From Limnochorda sp. LNt (lineage in GTDB: Bacteria; Bacillota; Limnochordia; Limnochordales; Geochordaceae), in contig NZ_CP141614.1 in assembly GCF_035593265.1 (NCBI RefSeq), positions 558,001 through 622,000 on the forward strand: a DNA stretch of 64,000 nucleotides, in the 5' to 3' direction. Shown one piece after another: positions 15,502 through 24,386 of the stretch (its first letter is position 1; each line of letters starts with the position of its first letter). Made by a program: the position numbers and the translations under genes. The notes below the pieces were generated by a model. The model saw only the letters and a list, made by a program, of their open reading frames with translations, ran no database searches and was not told where the DNA came from.

Positions 15502-17217
15502 ATGGCGAGCGGGGCCGGGGCGCGCGGCGACATGGAGCACGATGCCGAGATCAATCAGCGGGCTCGGTTGCGTCCCATCACGGAGATCGCGGACGCACTG
15601 GGGTTGGGGGCCGACGACATCGAGCCCTACGGACGCTACATGGCCAAGGTGTCCATGTCCGCGGTGCGGCGCGCGGCCGCCGGCCGCCGGGGCCGGCTGC
15701 TCTACACGACCGCCATCACGGCGACCCCGGCCGGCGAGGGCAAGACCACCGTGGCCATCGGCTTGACCCAGGCCCTGGGACGCATGGGCCTCAAGGCCGC
15801 CGTCTGCCTGCGGGAGCCCTCGCTGGGGCCCACCTTCGGGGTCAAGGGCGGTGCGACGGGCGGCGGGCTCAGCCAGATCGCCCCCATGGTCGACATCAAC
15901 CTGCACTTCACCGGTGACCTGCACGCGGTGGCCAGCGCGCACAACCTCCTGGCGGCCGCGGTCGACAACCACATCCACCAGGGCAACGAGCTGGGCATCG
16001 ACCCCAAGCGGGTCCTCTGGCGCCGGGTGATGGACATCAACGACCGGCAACTGCGCCACATCGTGGTCGGCCTGGGCGCGCCCGGCGACGGGGTGGTGAG
16101 GGAGACCGGCTTCGACATCACGGCCGCCTCCGAGGTGATGGCCATCCTCTGCCTGAGCCACGACATGGATGACCTCAAGGCTCGGCTGGGGCGGATCCTG
16201 GTGGGAGAGGGGCGGCCGGGCACGGGCCGCAAGGCGCCGTGGATCTTCGCCCACCAGATCGGGGTGATCGGGGCGATGGCGGTGCTGTTGCGCGACGCCA
16301 TCAAGCCCAACCTGGTCCAGACCCTCGAGGGTCAACCCGCCTTCGTCCATGGCGGCCCCTTCGCCAACATCGCCCACGGCAACAACTCCATCCTGGCCAC
16401 CCAGACCGCGCTGGGCCTGGCCGACTTCGTCGTGACCGAGGGCGGCTTCGCGGCGGACCTGGGCGCCGAGAAGTTCCTGGACATCGTGGTGCCGCAGACC
16501 GGTCTGGTGCCGGACGTGGTGGTGCTGGTGGCCACCGTGCGCGCCCTGCACTACCACGGCGGGGCCTCCCGGTCGACCCTGCACGCCTACGATCCCGAGG
16601 CGCTCCGCCGGGGCTTCGCCAACCTGGACCACCACATCCGCACCCTGCAGCGCTTCGGCCTGCCCGTCGTGGTGGCCGTCAACCGCTTCGATTCCGACGA
16701 CCCCCGGGAGCTCGAGGCCGTCGTCGCCCACTGCCAGGAGATGGGCGTGAGGGCGGCGGTGGCCGATGTGGTCGCGCGCGGTGGGGAGGGAGGCGTGGAG
16801 CTGGCCGAGACGGTGCTGGCGACGCTGGAGCGGGAGCGCCCCTCCTTCCGGCCTGCCTACGAGTGGGAGATGCCCCTCACCGAGAAGCTGGAGCGCCTGG
16901 CCACGCAGGTCTACGGCGCCGACGGGGTCGACTTGAGCTCGCGGGCGCGAGCCGAGCTCGAGGCGCTGGAGGAGCGCGGCTTCGGCGGGCTGCCGCTGTG
17001 CGTGGCCAAGACCCAGTTCTCCATCAGCGACGACGCCTCTCGCCGGGGCGCGCCGACCGGCTGGCGGCTCCAGGTGCGCGAGGTGCGTCCCTCGCTGGGG
17101 GCCGGGTTCGTCGTGGCCCTCACCGGTGACGTGATGACCATGCCCGGACTGCCCAAGGAGCCGGCAGCCCTGCGCATCGACGTGGACCAGGAGGGATTCG
17201 TCACCGGCCTGTCGTAG
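15502..17217 (+). CDS. fhs: Formate--tetrahydrofolate ligase
   Basis: 571 residues, the usual size. It makes 10-formyl-THF from formate, THF and ATP for purine synthesis or the methyl branch of acetyl-CoA metabolism. Motifs: P-loop ATPAGEGKTTVAIGL, REPSLGPTFGVKGGATGGG, GGPFANIAHGNNS, TEGGFAADLGAEKF and the C-terminal EGFVTGLS. ATG 15502 is taken; ATG 15532 is an alternative, and neither has a strong ribosome site. The 208-bp gap upstream is GC-rich and may be a leader, but I could not match it to a known riboswitch. No other Wood-Ljungdahl gene is adjacent. Confidence 0.93.
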   Translation: MASGAGARGDMEHDAEINQRARLRPITEIADALGLGADDIEPYGRYMAKVSMSAVRRAAAGRRGRLLYTTAITATPAGEGKTTVAIGLTQALGRMGLKAAVCLREPSLGPTFGVKGGATGGGLSQIAPMVDINLHFTGDLHAVASAHNLLAAAVDNHIHQGNELGIDPKRVLWRRVMDINDRQLRHIVVGLGAPGDGVVRETGFDITAASEVMAILCLSHDMDDLKARLGRILVGEGRPGTGRKAPWIFAHQIGVIGAMAVLLRDAIKPNLVQTLEGQPAFVHGGPFANIAHGNNSILATQTALGLADFVVTEGGFAADLGAEKFLDIVVPQTGLVPDVVVLVATVRALHYHGGASRSTLHAYDPEALRRGFANLDHHIRTLQRFGLPVVVAVNRFDSDDPRELEAVVAHCQEMGVRAAVADVVARGGEGGVELAETVLATLERERPSFRPAYEWEMPLTEKLERLATQVYGADGVDLSSRARAELEALEERGFGGLPLCVAKTQFSISDDASRRGAPTGWRLQVREVRPSLGAGFVVALTGDVMTMPGLPKEPAALRIDVDQEGFVTGLS

Positions 17218-17244
17218 CGGTGGCTCATCCTCGGCATCCTCGTT

Positions 17245-17682
17245 GTGGAGAGGTGGCGCGACGTCGAGTTGGCCTGGCAACGCACCCTCGTCATCATCAA
17301 GCCCGAGGCCGTCAAGGCCGGCCTCATCGGGGAGATCCTGTCGCGCTTCGAGCGCAAGGGGCTCCAGATCAGCCGCATCCGCGACGGCCGCATCGATCGC
17401 GCCCTGGCACGGCAGCATTACATCCACCACGCCGACAAGCCCTTCTTCGAGGGGCTCCTGGACGCCATCACCGCTGGGCCGGTCGTCTTCGCCATCGTGG
17501 AGGGCCCGTCGGCCATCGCGCACGTGCGCAACCTGGTCGGCGCCACGGACCCGGTCAAGGCCAGTCCGGGCAGCATCCGGGGCGACTTCGCCGTCGAGCT
17601 GCCGTTCAACATGGTGCACGCCTCCGACAGCCCGGAGACGGCGGAGGCCGAGATCCGGCGGTTCTTCGGCGAGGGAGCGTAG
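17245..17682 (+). CDS. ndk: Nucleoside diphosphate kinase
   Basis: 145 residues. It balances NTP pools by passing the gamma phosphate through a histidine. The catalytic loop PFNMVHASDS holds the His; RTLVIIKPEAVKAGLIGEIL at the start and GATDPVKASPGSIRGDF before the active site are diagnostic. GTG 17245 adds an N-terminal extension of about 11 residues before the usual first strand; TTG 17269 would give a more typical start. The stop lies 27 bp before the end of the convergent VWA gene. Confidence 0.94.
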   Translation: MERWRDVELAWQRTLVIIKPEAVKAGLIGEILSRFERKGLQISRIRDGRIDRALARQHYIHHADKPFFEGLLDAITAGPVVFAIVEGPSAIAHVRNLVGATDPVKASPGSIRGDFAVELPFNMVHASDSPETAEAEIRRFFGEGA

Positions 17683-17708
17683 CCGTGCAGGGTAGGAGGC
17701 GTCGGGGC

Positions 17709-20700
17709 CTACGGGCCTCGGCGCTCCCGCCGCAGGCGAGCCAGGTAGAGGCGAGCCGCACGGGCCGGATCGACCCCGCCGTCGTCGCTCGGGCCGTGGG
17801 GGTGGCGGGGCCGGGCCCGACGCTTGCTCTCCAGGATGTCACGAGCCGACAGGGAGGGCCCGCGCACGCGACGCCGCATCCGTCCGGCCCAGGCCCTGAC
17901 GCCTCCCACGAGATCGGCCAGCAGCGCTGCCGGTGACTCCGACAGCCGGCGCACCCCCACGTCGGCCACCAACAGCATCATGGCCACCGCGACGAGCCAG
18001 GGCCAGGCCGGCCTCGTCCGCCAGCCCCCGGCCTGGGCAGGGGGGAGTCCCGCCAGGCGGGCGGCGGCATCGGCCAGCGGTGCTGGCAAGGCGTCTGGCT
18101 GCCCGGCTCCCGACTCGGCGACATAACCCACGAGCTGCCCGCCGGTCTCGTGGGCCAGGCGGCTCAACAGGGTGGGCGAGGGAGGGCCCGGCTCCAACTC
18201 GGCAGGGTAGGCTCGCACCGCGACAGCCTGCAGGCGACGGCCCTCCACGATGACCGTCGCGAAGTAGGTGCCGGGTTGCGACGCGTCGAAGGCGCCGGCG
18301 TAGCGGCCGGGGGCCTCCTGCCGCAGGGGCACGGTCGCAGAGGCCCCGGCAGGGCCGCTGACCACCGCTTCGGCCTGCAAGAAGTTGAGGGGACGCCCCT
18401 GGTCGTCGAGGGCCTCCAGGACGACGCGGGCACGCTGGGGGTCCAGGTCGACGTACAGGCGAGACGCCCCCGGCGAGGCGTCGGCGGGCGGCAGCGCCCA
18501 GCGCGCCATCTGGTGCAGCAGGTCGGCAGCCCAGCCCTCGTCCTGCCAGCGTCTCGCCCACGGCCCGGTGAGGCTCGACGTGAAGGCCACGACCCGCCCC
18601 AGCCCCGCCCGCCAGGCGGCCAGGATGGGGTCGCCCTCGTGCGAGACCAGGTAGACGGGGGCGTCGGGCTTGGGCGTGGTGGCGACGTACGCCTCGAGGG
18701 GTGGCAACGACTCGACCTGCGGCGGCAGGAGGGACTCGCCCGCACCGCGCTGCCCGGTGGCGCGTACCTGCACGGGCCCGGTGACGATGGCAGGACGGGT
18801 CACCACGATGGTCTCCGACGCGAAGATCTGGGGGATCACCCGGAGATCCCGCGTCTGGTAGAAGCGGCCCCTGCCCCATCGGGCGATCTCCGACAGAAGC
18901 GCCGCGTCGGCATCGGGACCGATGGCCACCGTGCTGACGGTGATGCCGCGTTGGGCGGCCCGCCCGGTCATCCCCTCGAAGTCGGCCGGGTTGGACTTGC
19001 CATCCGATAGCACGATGGCATGCCGCACCATGGCCCGGGCCGACTCCAGGGTCTCGAGCGCCTCTCGCAGCGCCGGGCCCAGATCGGTGCCGCCGTCGGC
19101 GGACAGGGTGGCCATGCGCTGCAGCAGGGGCGACGGGTCCGACGCCGGCGACAGCCGCTGCACCCAACGGGGCTGCCCGTCGAACGCCAGGACCCCGACC
19201 AGGTCGTCGGGCGAGAGCAGCTCCAGCGTGGCGGCGGCCGCGCGCCGCGCCGCGTCCAGCTTGGAGCCGGTGGCGTCACGCTCGCCCATGCTGCCCGACT
19301 TGTCGATGACCAGCACCAGAGCCACTTGCGGGATGAGCAGGCGGGCCGGCACCTCCGAGCGCACCGGCAGCAGGCTCTCGAGAGGTGTGCCGAGATACCC
19401 CCCGGGGCCGAATGTCCGGGGGCCTCCCAGCACCACCAGGCCGACGCCCATGTCCCGCACGCTGGCCACCAGCGCATCCATCTGGGGATCCGAGAGGCTC
19501 GACGCCGGCACGTCGTCGAGCACGATGGCCGAGTAGCGGGCGAGGCTGGTCCTCGCAGCCGGCAGGGCCTCGGGTGTGACCAGCTCCACGGGCAGGCCCC
19601 GAGCGGAGAGCCACTCGCTGCCGGCCGGCGGCGACGACGCGACGTAGAGCAGGCGCCGGTGGCCCTCGATCCGCACGGCCGTCCCTGCCCGGTTGTTGAT
19701 CGGCTCCAGGTCGGCCTGCCAGCTCGACAGGGCCGCCTCGTAGAGCGCGACGGGGCCGGCAGGAGGCGAGGGATCCTCCAAGACGACGCTCTGCCAGCCG
19801 CCACGCAAGGCGATCTCGCCCTGCCAGAGCAGGCTGCCATCGCGGTGAAGGGCCAGGCCGACCAGCTGGGGACGAGACGACCACAGCCGCACGCGCAGCG
19901 CCACCGGCTCTCCCTCGGCGACGGAAACGGGCGCCGTCACGGAGGCGACGGCCACCTCCGGGTCGTGGCCGGCCAGTACCGGCACCACGTCGATGGGGGG
20001 GAAGGCGGGAGCCTCGCGCACGGCGGCCAGGGCGTCGCCGGCCGTCTGGCGACCGTCGCTCAACAAGACGATGCGCCCCGTCGCCCCGGTCTGGCCCGTC
20101 TCGCCGTCCGCCAGGAGACTCCGGGCGGCGCGCAGGGCCGCCTCGAGGTCCGTGGCCTCTCCGGTGGTGCCGGTGGGCACCCCCAGCGGGACGTCGGGGT
20201 CCGGGCGGGCCCCCCGGTAGGCGGCCCGTAGCCTCGGCGTCTCGTCCGCCTCCACCAGCCATGCCCGGTCGCGAGGCCCCAGCCGCCCCAGCACCGCCTC
20301 GACGAAGCGGTAGGCCGTCGCCCGAGCCTCCGCCGGCAGGCTGCGGCTGGTGTCGACGACGAAGACGAGACGGCGGCCACCCCCCGGCCACGGCACCAGC
20401 GGCTCCGCCAGAGCCGCCAGCAGGGCGACCACCGCGGTGGACCGCAGCACCAGGAAGCGCCGCCGTTGCCGGCGCCAGGCGATCAGGGCCGGAGAGCCGG
20501 CCACCGGCCCCGACGGCGTCCCGAGACGTCCCAGGCCGCCCCGGTGGGCAGATTGCAGGTAGAGCGCCGCCTCGACCACCAGCGTCGCGAGGGCCGTCGC
20601 GGCTGCCCATCGCCACCACGGCCGAGGCGCACCGGCCGGCGCCGCCGCCTCGGACGACTCGGCACCCGAGACCGAGGGGGCCCAGCCCGTGGCGCGCAGA

Positions 20701-22457
20701 TCCGACTCCTCGTCTCCCGGTGGCTGGATGGCCCACATGCCCAAGGGTTCGCCCGCCCCGGAGGCGGGCCACGCCGAGTAGACGCCCGCGCGGGCGGTCT
20801 GTGCGTACACGATGGTCGGCGAGCCCTCGGCCGGCAGCGTCACGACCTCGTCGCCGGGCGCCAGGAGCAGGATGCGCGCCTCGCCGGGCGGTACCGGGAT
20901 GGGTAGGGCCTGCCCCGGCTCCAGCGGGGGCCGGGCGGCCTCCCATGCCCGGGGCGCGGCCAGTCTCAGCACGTTGGCCGCCAGCACGGCGAAGGCGACC
21001 CGGTCGGGCAGGTCGCTTCGATCGGGCGCGAAGGCCATGGTGACCCGGTGACGGCCCCTGTCGTCGAGCCGGTACCAGACGAGCGGTCCCCCCTCTCCCT
21101 CGACGAGGACGTCCGCGTCCGGCGGCGGCCCGGACGTGGCGGCCGACCGACTGGCGCGCACGCCATCGAGCTCGAGGAAGCGCAGGAGCGGATGGGTGCG
21201 CTCCCAGCGCACCACCGCCTCGTCGCGGGCCGGCCCCGAGACCGTCGAGAGATCCGGGGGCCACTCCCACCAGACCGGGGCATCCCACGGCCCGGACGTC
21301 GCGGGTGGCTCGACGCCGTTGAAGACGATCAGGTCCGCTCCCGGCCCCACCCCCGTGACATCCGGCACCCAGACGATCCGGCCCCGGCCGGCTGCGCGCA
21401 GCACCTGCAGCAGGGCTGCCGACGGCTCTCCCACCAGGTAGGTCCGCGGTTCGCGCCCCTCTCCCGAGAAGGCGAGCGCGCGGGCGTCATCGGCCGGCAG
21501 GGCGTCCGGCTCAGGCAGCTCGATCCTGGCGCGCACCGAGCCGGGCCCCTGCAGGCGGTACGGTACCACCACCCGTCTGCGCGCACCGGGGGGGAGCTCC
21601 AGCGGCAGCCGCACGTCGAGTCCGAAGTCGCCCTGCAAGCGCAACGTGGCCTGTACGGGCCCATCGGAGAAGTTGGCCACCTCCGCCATCAGGTCGAGTT
21701 CGTCTCGTGCCGCTCCCGATCGGTAGGCCTGCAGGGCGGTGACGGCGACGTTGGGGGAGACCGGGTCACCCACGGGCACCATCCGCAGATCGACCCTACG
21801 GGCCAGTCGCTGCAGGGCCTCCCTGCCGGAGGGGCCCATGACGCCGTCGGTGCCCAGCCAGACCCGTACCGCCTCGCCCCGGCTCGCGAGGGCCTCGAGG
21901 CGCCGACCCAGCGACTCGAAGTCGGCGCGGCCGTCGGTCGGTGGCTCGATGGCCGCCAGGGCCCTCGTCGCGTCGGCGACGGATCCAAAGGGGCCGTCCA
22001 GCGACGTGCCCGAGGGGCCGACGGACCCGACCCACAGGGAGCGCCGCCTGCCGGTCTCGCTCGTCTGCAGCCGCCGGGCCAGCTCCTCCCGGGCCCGGGT
22101 GAACCGGTCGATGCCGGACTCCCGGGCCTGCATGCTCAGCGACCGATCGATCACGAAGACCTCGAGGAGCGGCGGGGTGCCCCCCTCCCGTTGGGGACGG
22201 GCCAGGGCCAGGCCCATCAGGGCGGCTGCCGCCAGCTGCAACACCAGGAGCAGGCTCGCCACCAGGCGGCGCAGCAGGCTCTGTTGGCGGCTCTCCTGCT
22301 GCAGCCATCGCCACACCAGGAGGCTCGAGACCCGCATGGGGCGCGGCCTGGGCCGCACCAGGTGCAGCACCACGATGGCCAGCGCCGCCGCGGCGCCTGC
22401 CAGCAGCCAGCCGGCCGCTCCCAGCCCCCATCCCGAGAAGAAGCCGGGTGGCGTCAT
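17709..22457 (-). CDS. Giant membrane protein with BatA-type N-terminus and three VWA domains
   Basis: 1582 residues. Order: two N-terminal hydrophobic segments of the BatA type (residues about 10-35 and 64-86); VWA domain 1 with MIDAS DRSLS near 104; a long extracellular-looking region; helices near 620-690; VWA domain 2 with DTSRS near 701; a class-I glutamine-amidotransferase-like segment near 925-1040; VWA domain 3 with DKSGS near 1052; and a last helix (AWPWLVAVAMMLLVADV) before a basic tail. Related proteins usually have one or two VWA domains in 300-950 residues, so this looks like a fusion of two neighbouring operon genes. VWA domains bind metal and partner proteins; MoxR-linked ones act in metal insertion or complex assembly. 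It is last in the operon and overlaps the DUF58 gene by 4 bp. Confidence 0.85.
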   Translation of the reverse strand: MTPPGFFSGWGLGAAGWLLAGAAAALAIVVLHLVRPRPRPMRVSSLLVWRWLQQESRQQSLLRRLVASLLLVLQLAAAALMGLALARPQREGGTPPLLEVFVIDRSLSMQARESGIDRFTRAREELARRLQTSETGRRRSLWVGSVGPSGTSLDGPFGSVADATRALAAIEPPTDGRADFESLGRRLEALASRGEAVRVWLGTDGVMGPSGREALQRLARRVDLRMVPVGDPVSPNVAVTALQAYRSGAARDELDLMAEVANFSDGPVQATLRLQGDFGLDVRLPLELPPGARRRVVVPYRLQGPGSVRARIELPEPDALPADDARALAFSGEGREPRTYLVGEPSAALLQVLRAAGRGRIVWVPDVTGVGPGADLIVFNGVEPPATSGPWDAPVWWEWPPDLSTVSGPARDEAVVRWERTHPLLRFLELDGVRASRSAATSGPPPDADVLVEGEGGPLVWYRLDDRGRHRVTMAFAPDRSDLPDRVAFAVLAANVLRLAAPRAWEAARPPLEPGQALPIPVPPGEARILLLAPGDEVVTLPAEGSPTIVYAQTARAGVYSAWPASGAGEPLGMWAIQPPGDEESDLRATGWAPSVSGAESSEAAAPAGAPRPWWRWAAATALATLVVEAALYLQSAHRGGLGRLGTPSGPVAGSPALIAWRRQRRRFLVLRSTAVVALLAALAEPLVPWPGGGRRLVFVVDTSRSLPAEARATAYRFVEAVLGRLGPRDRAWLVEADETPRLRAAYRGARPDPDVPLGVPTGTTGEATDLEAALRAARSLLADGETGQTGATGRIVLLSDGRQTAGDALAAVREAPAFPPIDVVPVLAGHDPEVAVASVTAPVSVAEGEPVALRVRLWSSRPQLVGLALHRDGSLLWQGEIALRGGWQSVVLEDPSPPAGPVALYEAALSSWQADLEPINNRAGTAVRIEGHRRLLYVASSPPAGSEWLSARGLPVELVTPEALPAARTSLARYSAIVLDDVPASSLSDPQMDALVASVRDMGVGLVVLGGPRTFGPGGYLGTPLESLLPVRSEVPARLLIPQVALVLVIDKSGSMGERDATGSKLDAARRAAAATLELLSPDDLVGVLAFDGQPRWVQRLSPASDPSPLLQRMATLSADGGTDLGPALREALETLESARAMVRHAIVLSDGKSNPADFEGMTGRAAQRGITVSTVAIGPDADAALLSEIARWGRGRFYQTRDLRVIPQIFASETIVVTRPAIVTGPVQVRATGQRGAGESLLPPQVESLPPLEAYVATTPKPDAPVYLVSHEGDPILAAWRAGLGRVVAFTSSLTGPWARRWQDEGWAADLLHQMARWALPPADASPGASRLYVDLDPQRARVVLEALDDQGRPLNFLQAEAVVSGPAGASATVPLRQEAPGRYAGAFDASQPGTYFATVIVEGRRLQAVAVRAYPAELEPGPPSPTLLSRLAHETGGQLVGYVAESGAGQPDALPAPLADAAARLAGLPPAQAGGWRTRPAWPWLVAVAMMLLVADVGVRRLSESPAALLADLVGGVRAWAGRMRRRVRGPSLSARDILESKRRARPRHPHGPSDDGGVDPARAARLYLARLRRERRGP

Positions 22458-23350
22458 CGCACCACGCCCGCCTCCCTCAGGCGTACGCTGACGGCTGCAT
22501 AGGCCGATCCCTCGGAGGGCACCAGGACGTACCGGATGCGCCGGCGCCTGGCGAAGGCGGCGAGACGGCCCTGCCAGTCGCGCACGAGGGCCTCGTAGCG
22601 GGCCAGGGTGGGAGCGTCGAGTCGGACGGCCAGCGTCTGGCCCGACTCGACGTCGACGAGCCGAAGCTCCCCCGAGGCTGCCGGCCGCATCTCGCCCGGA
22701 GAGAGCACGTGTACGACCACCACGTCACGGTGCGCCAGCGTCAGGGCCTGCAGGGCGGACTCGACGGCCTCGACGGGCGACAGCAGATCGCTGATGAGCA
22801 CGGTGACGGCCGGGCCCGGGGCACCCTGCACGATGCGTGCCGCCCAGGCGCCCCAGTCCACCTCGCCGCCCGGGCGTACGGCCTGCAGCGCCCGCAGCAG
22901 CTGCGACAGCGCCGCAGGGTGGCTGCCCCTGAGCAAGGGCTCCGCCCGTGCGTCCGGAGCGGCAAGGGAGGCATGGGTGGACGACGTGATCAGGCGCACC
23001 CGCTCGCCCGAGGTCAGGGCCACGACCCCCAGGCAGGCGGCCAGCTGGCGTGCGAACGCCCATTTGCCGGCATCGGGCTCGGCCATGGAGAGGCTGTCGT
23101 CCAGCGCCAGCTCCACCAGCAGGTCCGACTCGCGGGCGTGCACGCGGACGTAGGGCCGGTCGAGCCTCGCCAGGGCCTTCCAGTCGATGGCGCGGTAGTC
23201 GTCGCCCGGCATGTACTCGCGGTGGCTCAGGAAGTCCCACCCCTCGCCGGCCCGCCGGACGGGGCGCCATGCGGGCGCGCCGCCTGACGCCGATAGATGG
23301 GAGGCGATGCGCAGGCGACCGAGTCCTGTCAGCCACCGCTCATCGAGCAT
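22454..23350 (-). CDS. DUF58-domain protein of the MoxR operon
   Basis: 298 residues without membrane helices. The DUF58 core is clear: GEGWDFLSHREYMPGDDYRAI continuing into DWKALARLDRPYVR, then a degenerate VWA-like region starting ELALDDSLSMAE. DUF58 proteins form a near-constant gene pair with MoxR ATPases and are thought to be partners or substrates of the chaperone ATPase. It overlaps moxR by 11 bp upstream and the triple-VWA gene by 4 bp downstream, so expression is tightly coupled. Confidence 0.88.
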   Translation of the reverse strand: MLDERWLTGLGRLRIASHLSASGGAPAWRPVRRAGEGWDFLSHREYMPGDDYRAIDWKALARLDRPYVRVHARESDLLVELALDDSLSMAEPDAGKWAFARQLAACLGVVALTSGERVRLITSSTHASLAAPDARAEPLLRGSHPAALSQLLRALQAVRPGGEVDWGAWAARIVQGAPGPAVTVLISDLLSPVEAVESALQALTLAHRDVVVVHVLSPGEMRPAASGELRLVDVESGQTLAVRLDAPTLARYEALVRDWQGRLAAFARRRRIRYVLVPSEGSAYAAVSVRLREAGVVR

Positions 23351-24386
23351 GGCGCCGGCCGGCCCCCCTGGCCATCACCGCCTGCCATGCGCTCTCGAGC
23401 GTCCGGTCCACGTCGACCTCCTCGGCGTGGCCCTGGAAGTTGAGGATGATGCGGTGCCGCAGCGCTGGCAGCGCCACCGCGCGGACGTCGTCGAAGCTGA
23501 CGTGCGTGCGCTCGCGGAGCACCGCACGGGCCTTGGCCGCCAGCACCAGGGCCTGAGCGCCCCTGGGACTGGCCCCGTAGCGGACGAACTGGCGAACCGC
23601 CTCGAGGTCGGATGTCTCGGGGTGCGTCGAGGCCACCAGGTCCAGGATCGCCTCCTTGACCTCCGGGGACATGGCCACCCACCGCACGACCCGCTGCACC
23701 TCCAGCATCTGCTCTCTCGACAGCACCGGACGGATCGGCGGGGGCGACTCGCCCGTGGTGCGGTCCAGGATACGGGCGAGCTCATCGCGCGACGGGTAGC
23801 CCACCTTCACCTTGAAGAGAAAGCGGTCGAGCTGGGCTTCGGGCAGGGGATAGGTGCCCTCCATCTCGATGGGGTTTTGGGTGGCCAGCACGAAGAACGG
23901 CGCCTCGAGCCGGTACTCGGCGCCCGCCACCGTCACCCGCTGCTCCTGCATCGCCTCGAGCAGGGCCGACTGGGTCTTGGGCGTCGCGCGATTGATCTCG
24001 TCGGCCAGCACCACCTGGGCGAAGATGGGGCCTGGCTGGAACTGGAACGTGCGGCGCCCGTGCCCGGGATCGTCGATGAGCACCTGGGTCCCCACGATGT
24101 CGGCGGGCATCAGATCCGGCGTGAACTGGATCCGCGAGAACCGCAGGTCGGTGGCGGCGGCCAGCGACTTGACCAGCAGGGTCTTGCCGAGGCCCGGCAG
24201 GCCCTCCAGCAAGACATGCCCCCCTGCCATCAGCGCCAGCAGCACCTCCTCGATCACCTCGTCCTGGCCGACGACGACCGAGGCGAGCGCCTCCCTGACC
24301 CGTCGCATCCGCGTCGCCGCCTCCGCGAGGGCCCGCTCGGCCCGGGCGGCGTCGAGCGGGGGTGCCCCCTCCTGGTGCTCGGTCAC
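23340..24386 (-). CDS. MoxR-family AAA+ ATPase
   Basis: 348 residues. Walker A is GLPGLGKT near residue 63, Walker B is VVLADEINRA near 125, and the sensor-1 region is FFVLATQNPIEMEGTYPLPEAQ. MoxR ATPases act as chaperones that help activate or assemble protein complexes, usually with VWA partners encoded next to them. Those partners are present here (DUF58 and triple-VWA proteins). The ATG overlaps the stop of the preceding gene by 4 bp. The specific client is unknown. Confidence 0.93.
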   Translation of the reverse strand: MTEHQEGAPPLDAARAERALAEAATRMRRVREALASVVVGQDEVIEEVLLALMAGGHVLLEGLPGLGKTLLVKSLAAATDLRFSRIQFTPDLMPADIVGTQVLIDDPGHGRRTFQFQPGPIFAQVVLADEINRATPKTQSALLEAMQEQRVTVAGAEYRLEAPFFVLATQNPIEMEGTYPLPEAQLDRFLFKVKVGYPSRDELARILDRTTGESPPPIRPVLSREQMLEVQRVVRWVAMSPEVKEAILDLVASTHPETSDLEAVRQFVRYGASPRGAQALVLAAKARAVLRERTHVSFDDVRAVALPALRHRIILNFQGHAEEVDVDRTLESAWQAVMARGAGRRHAR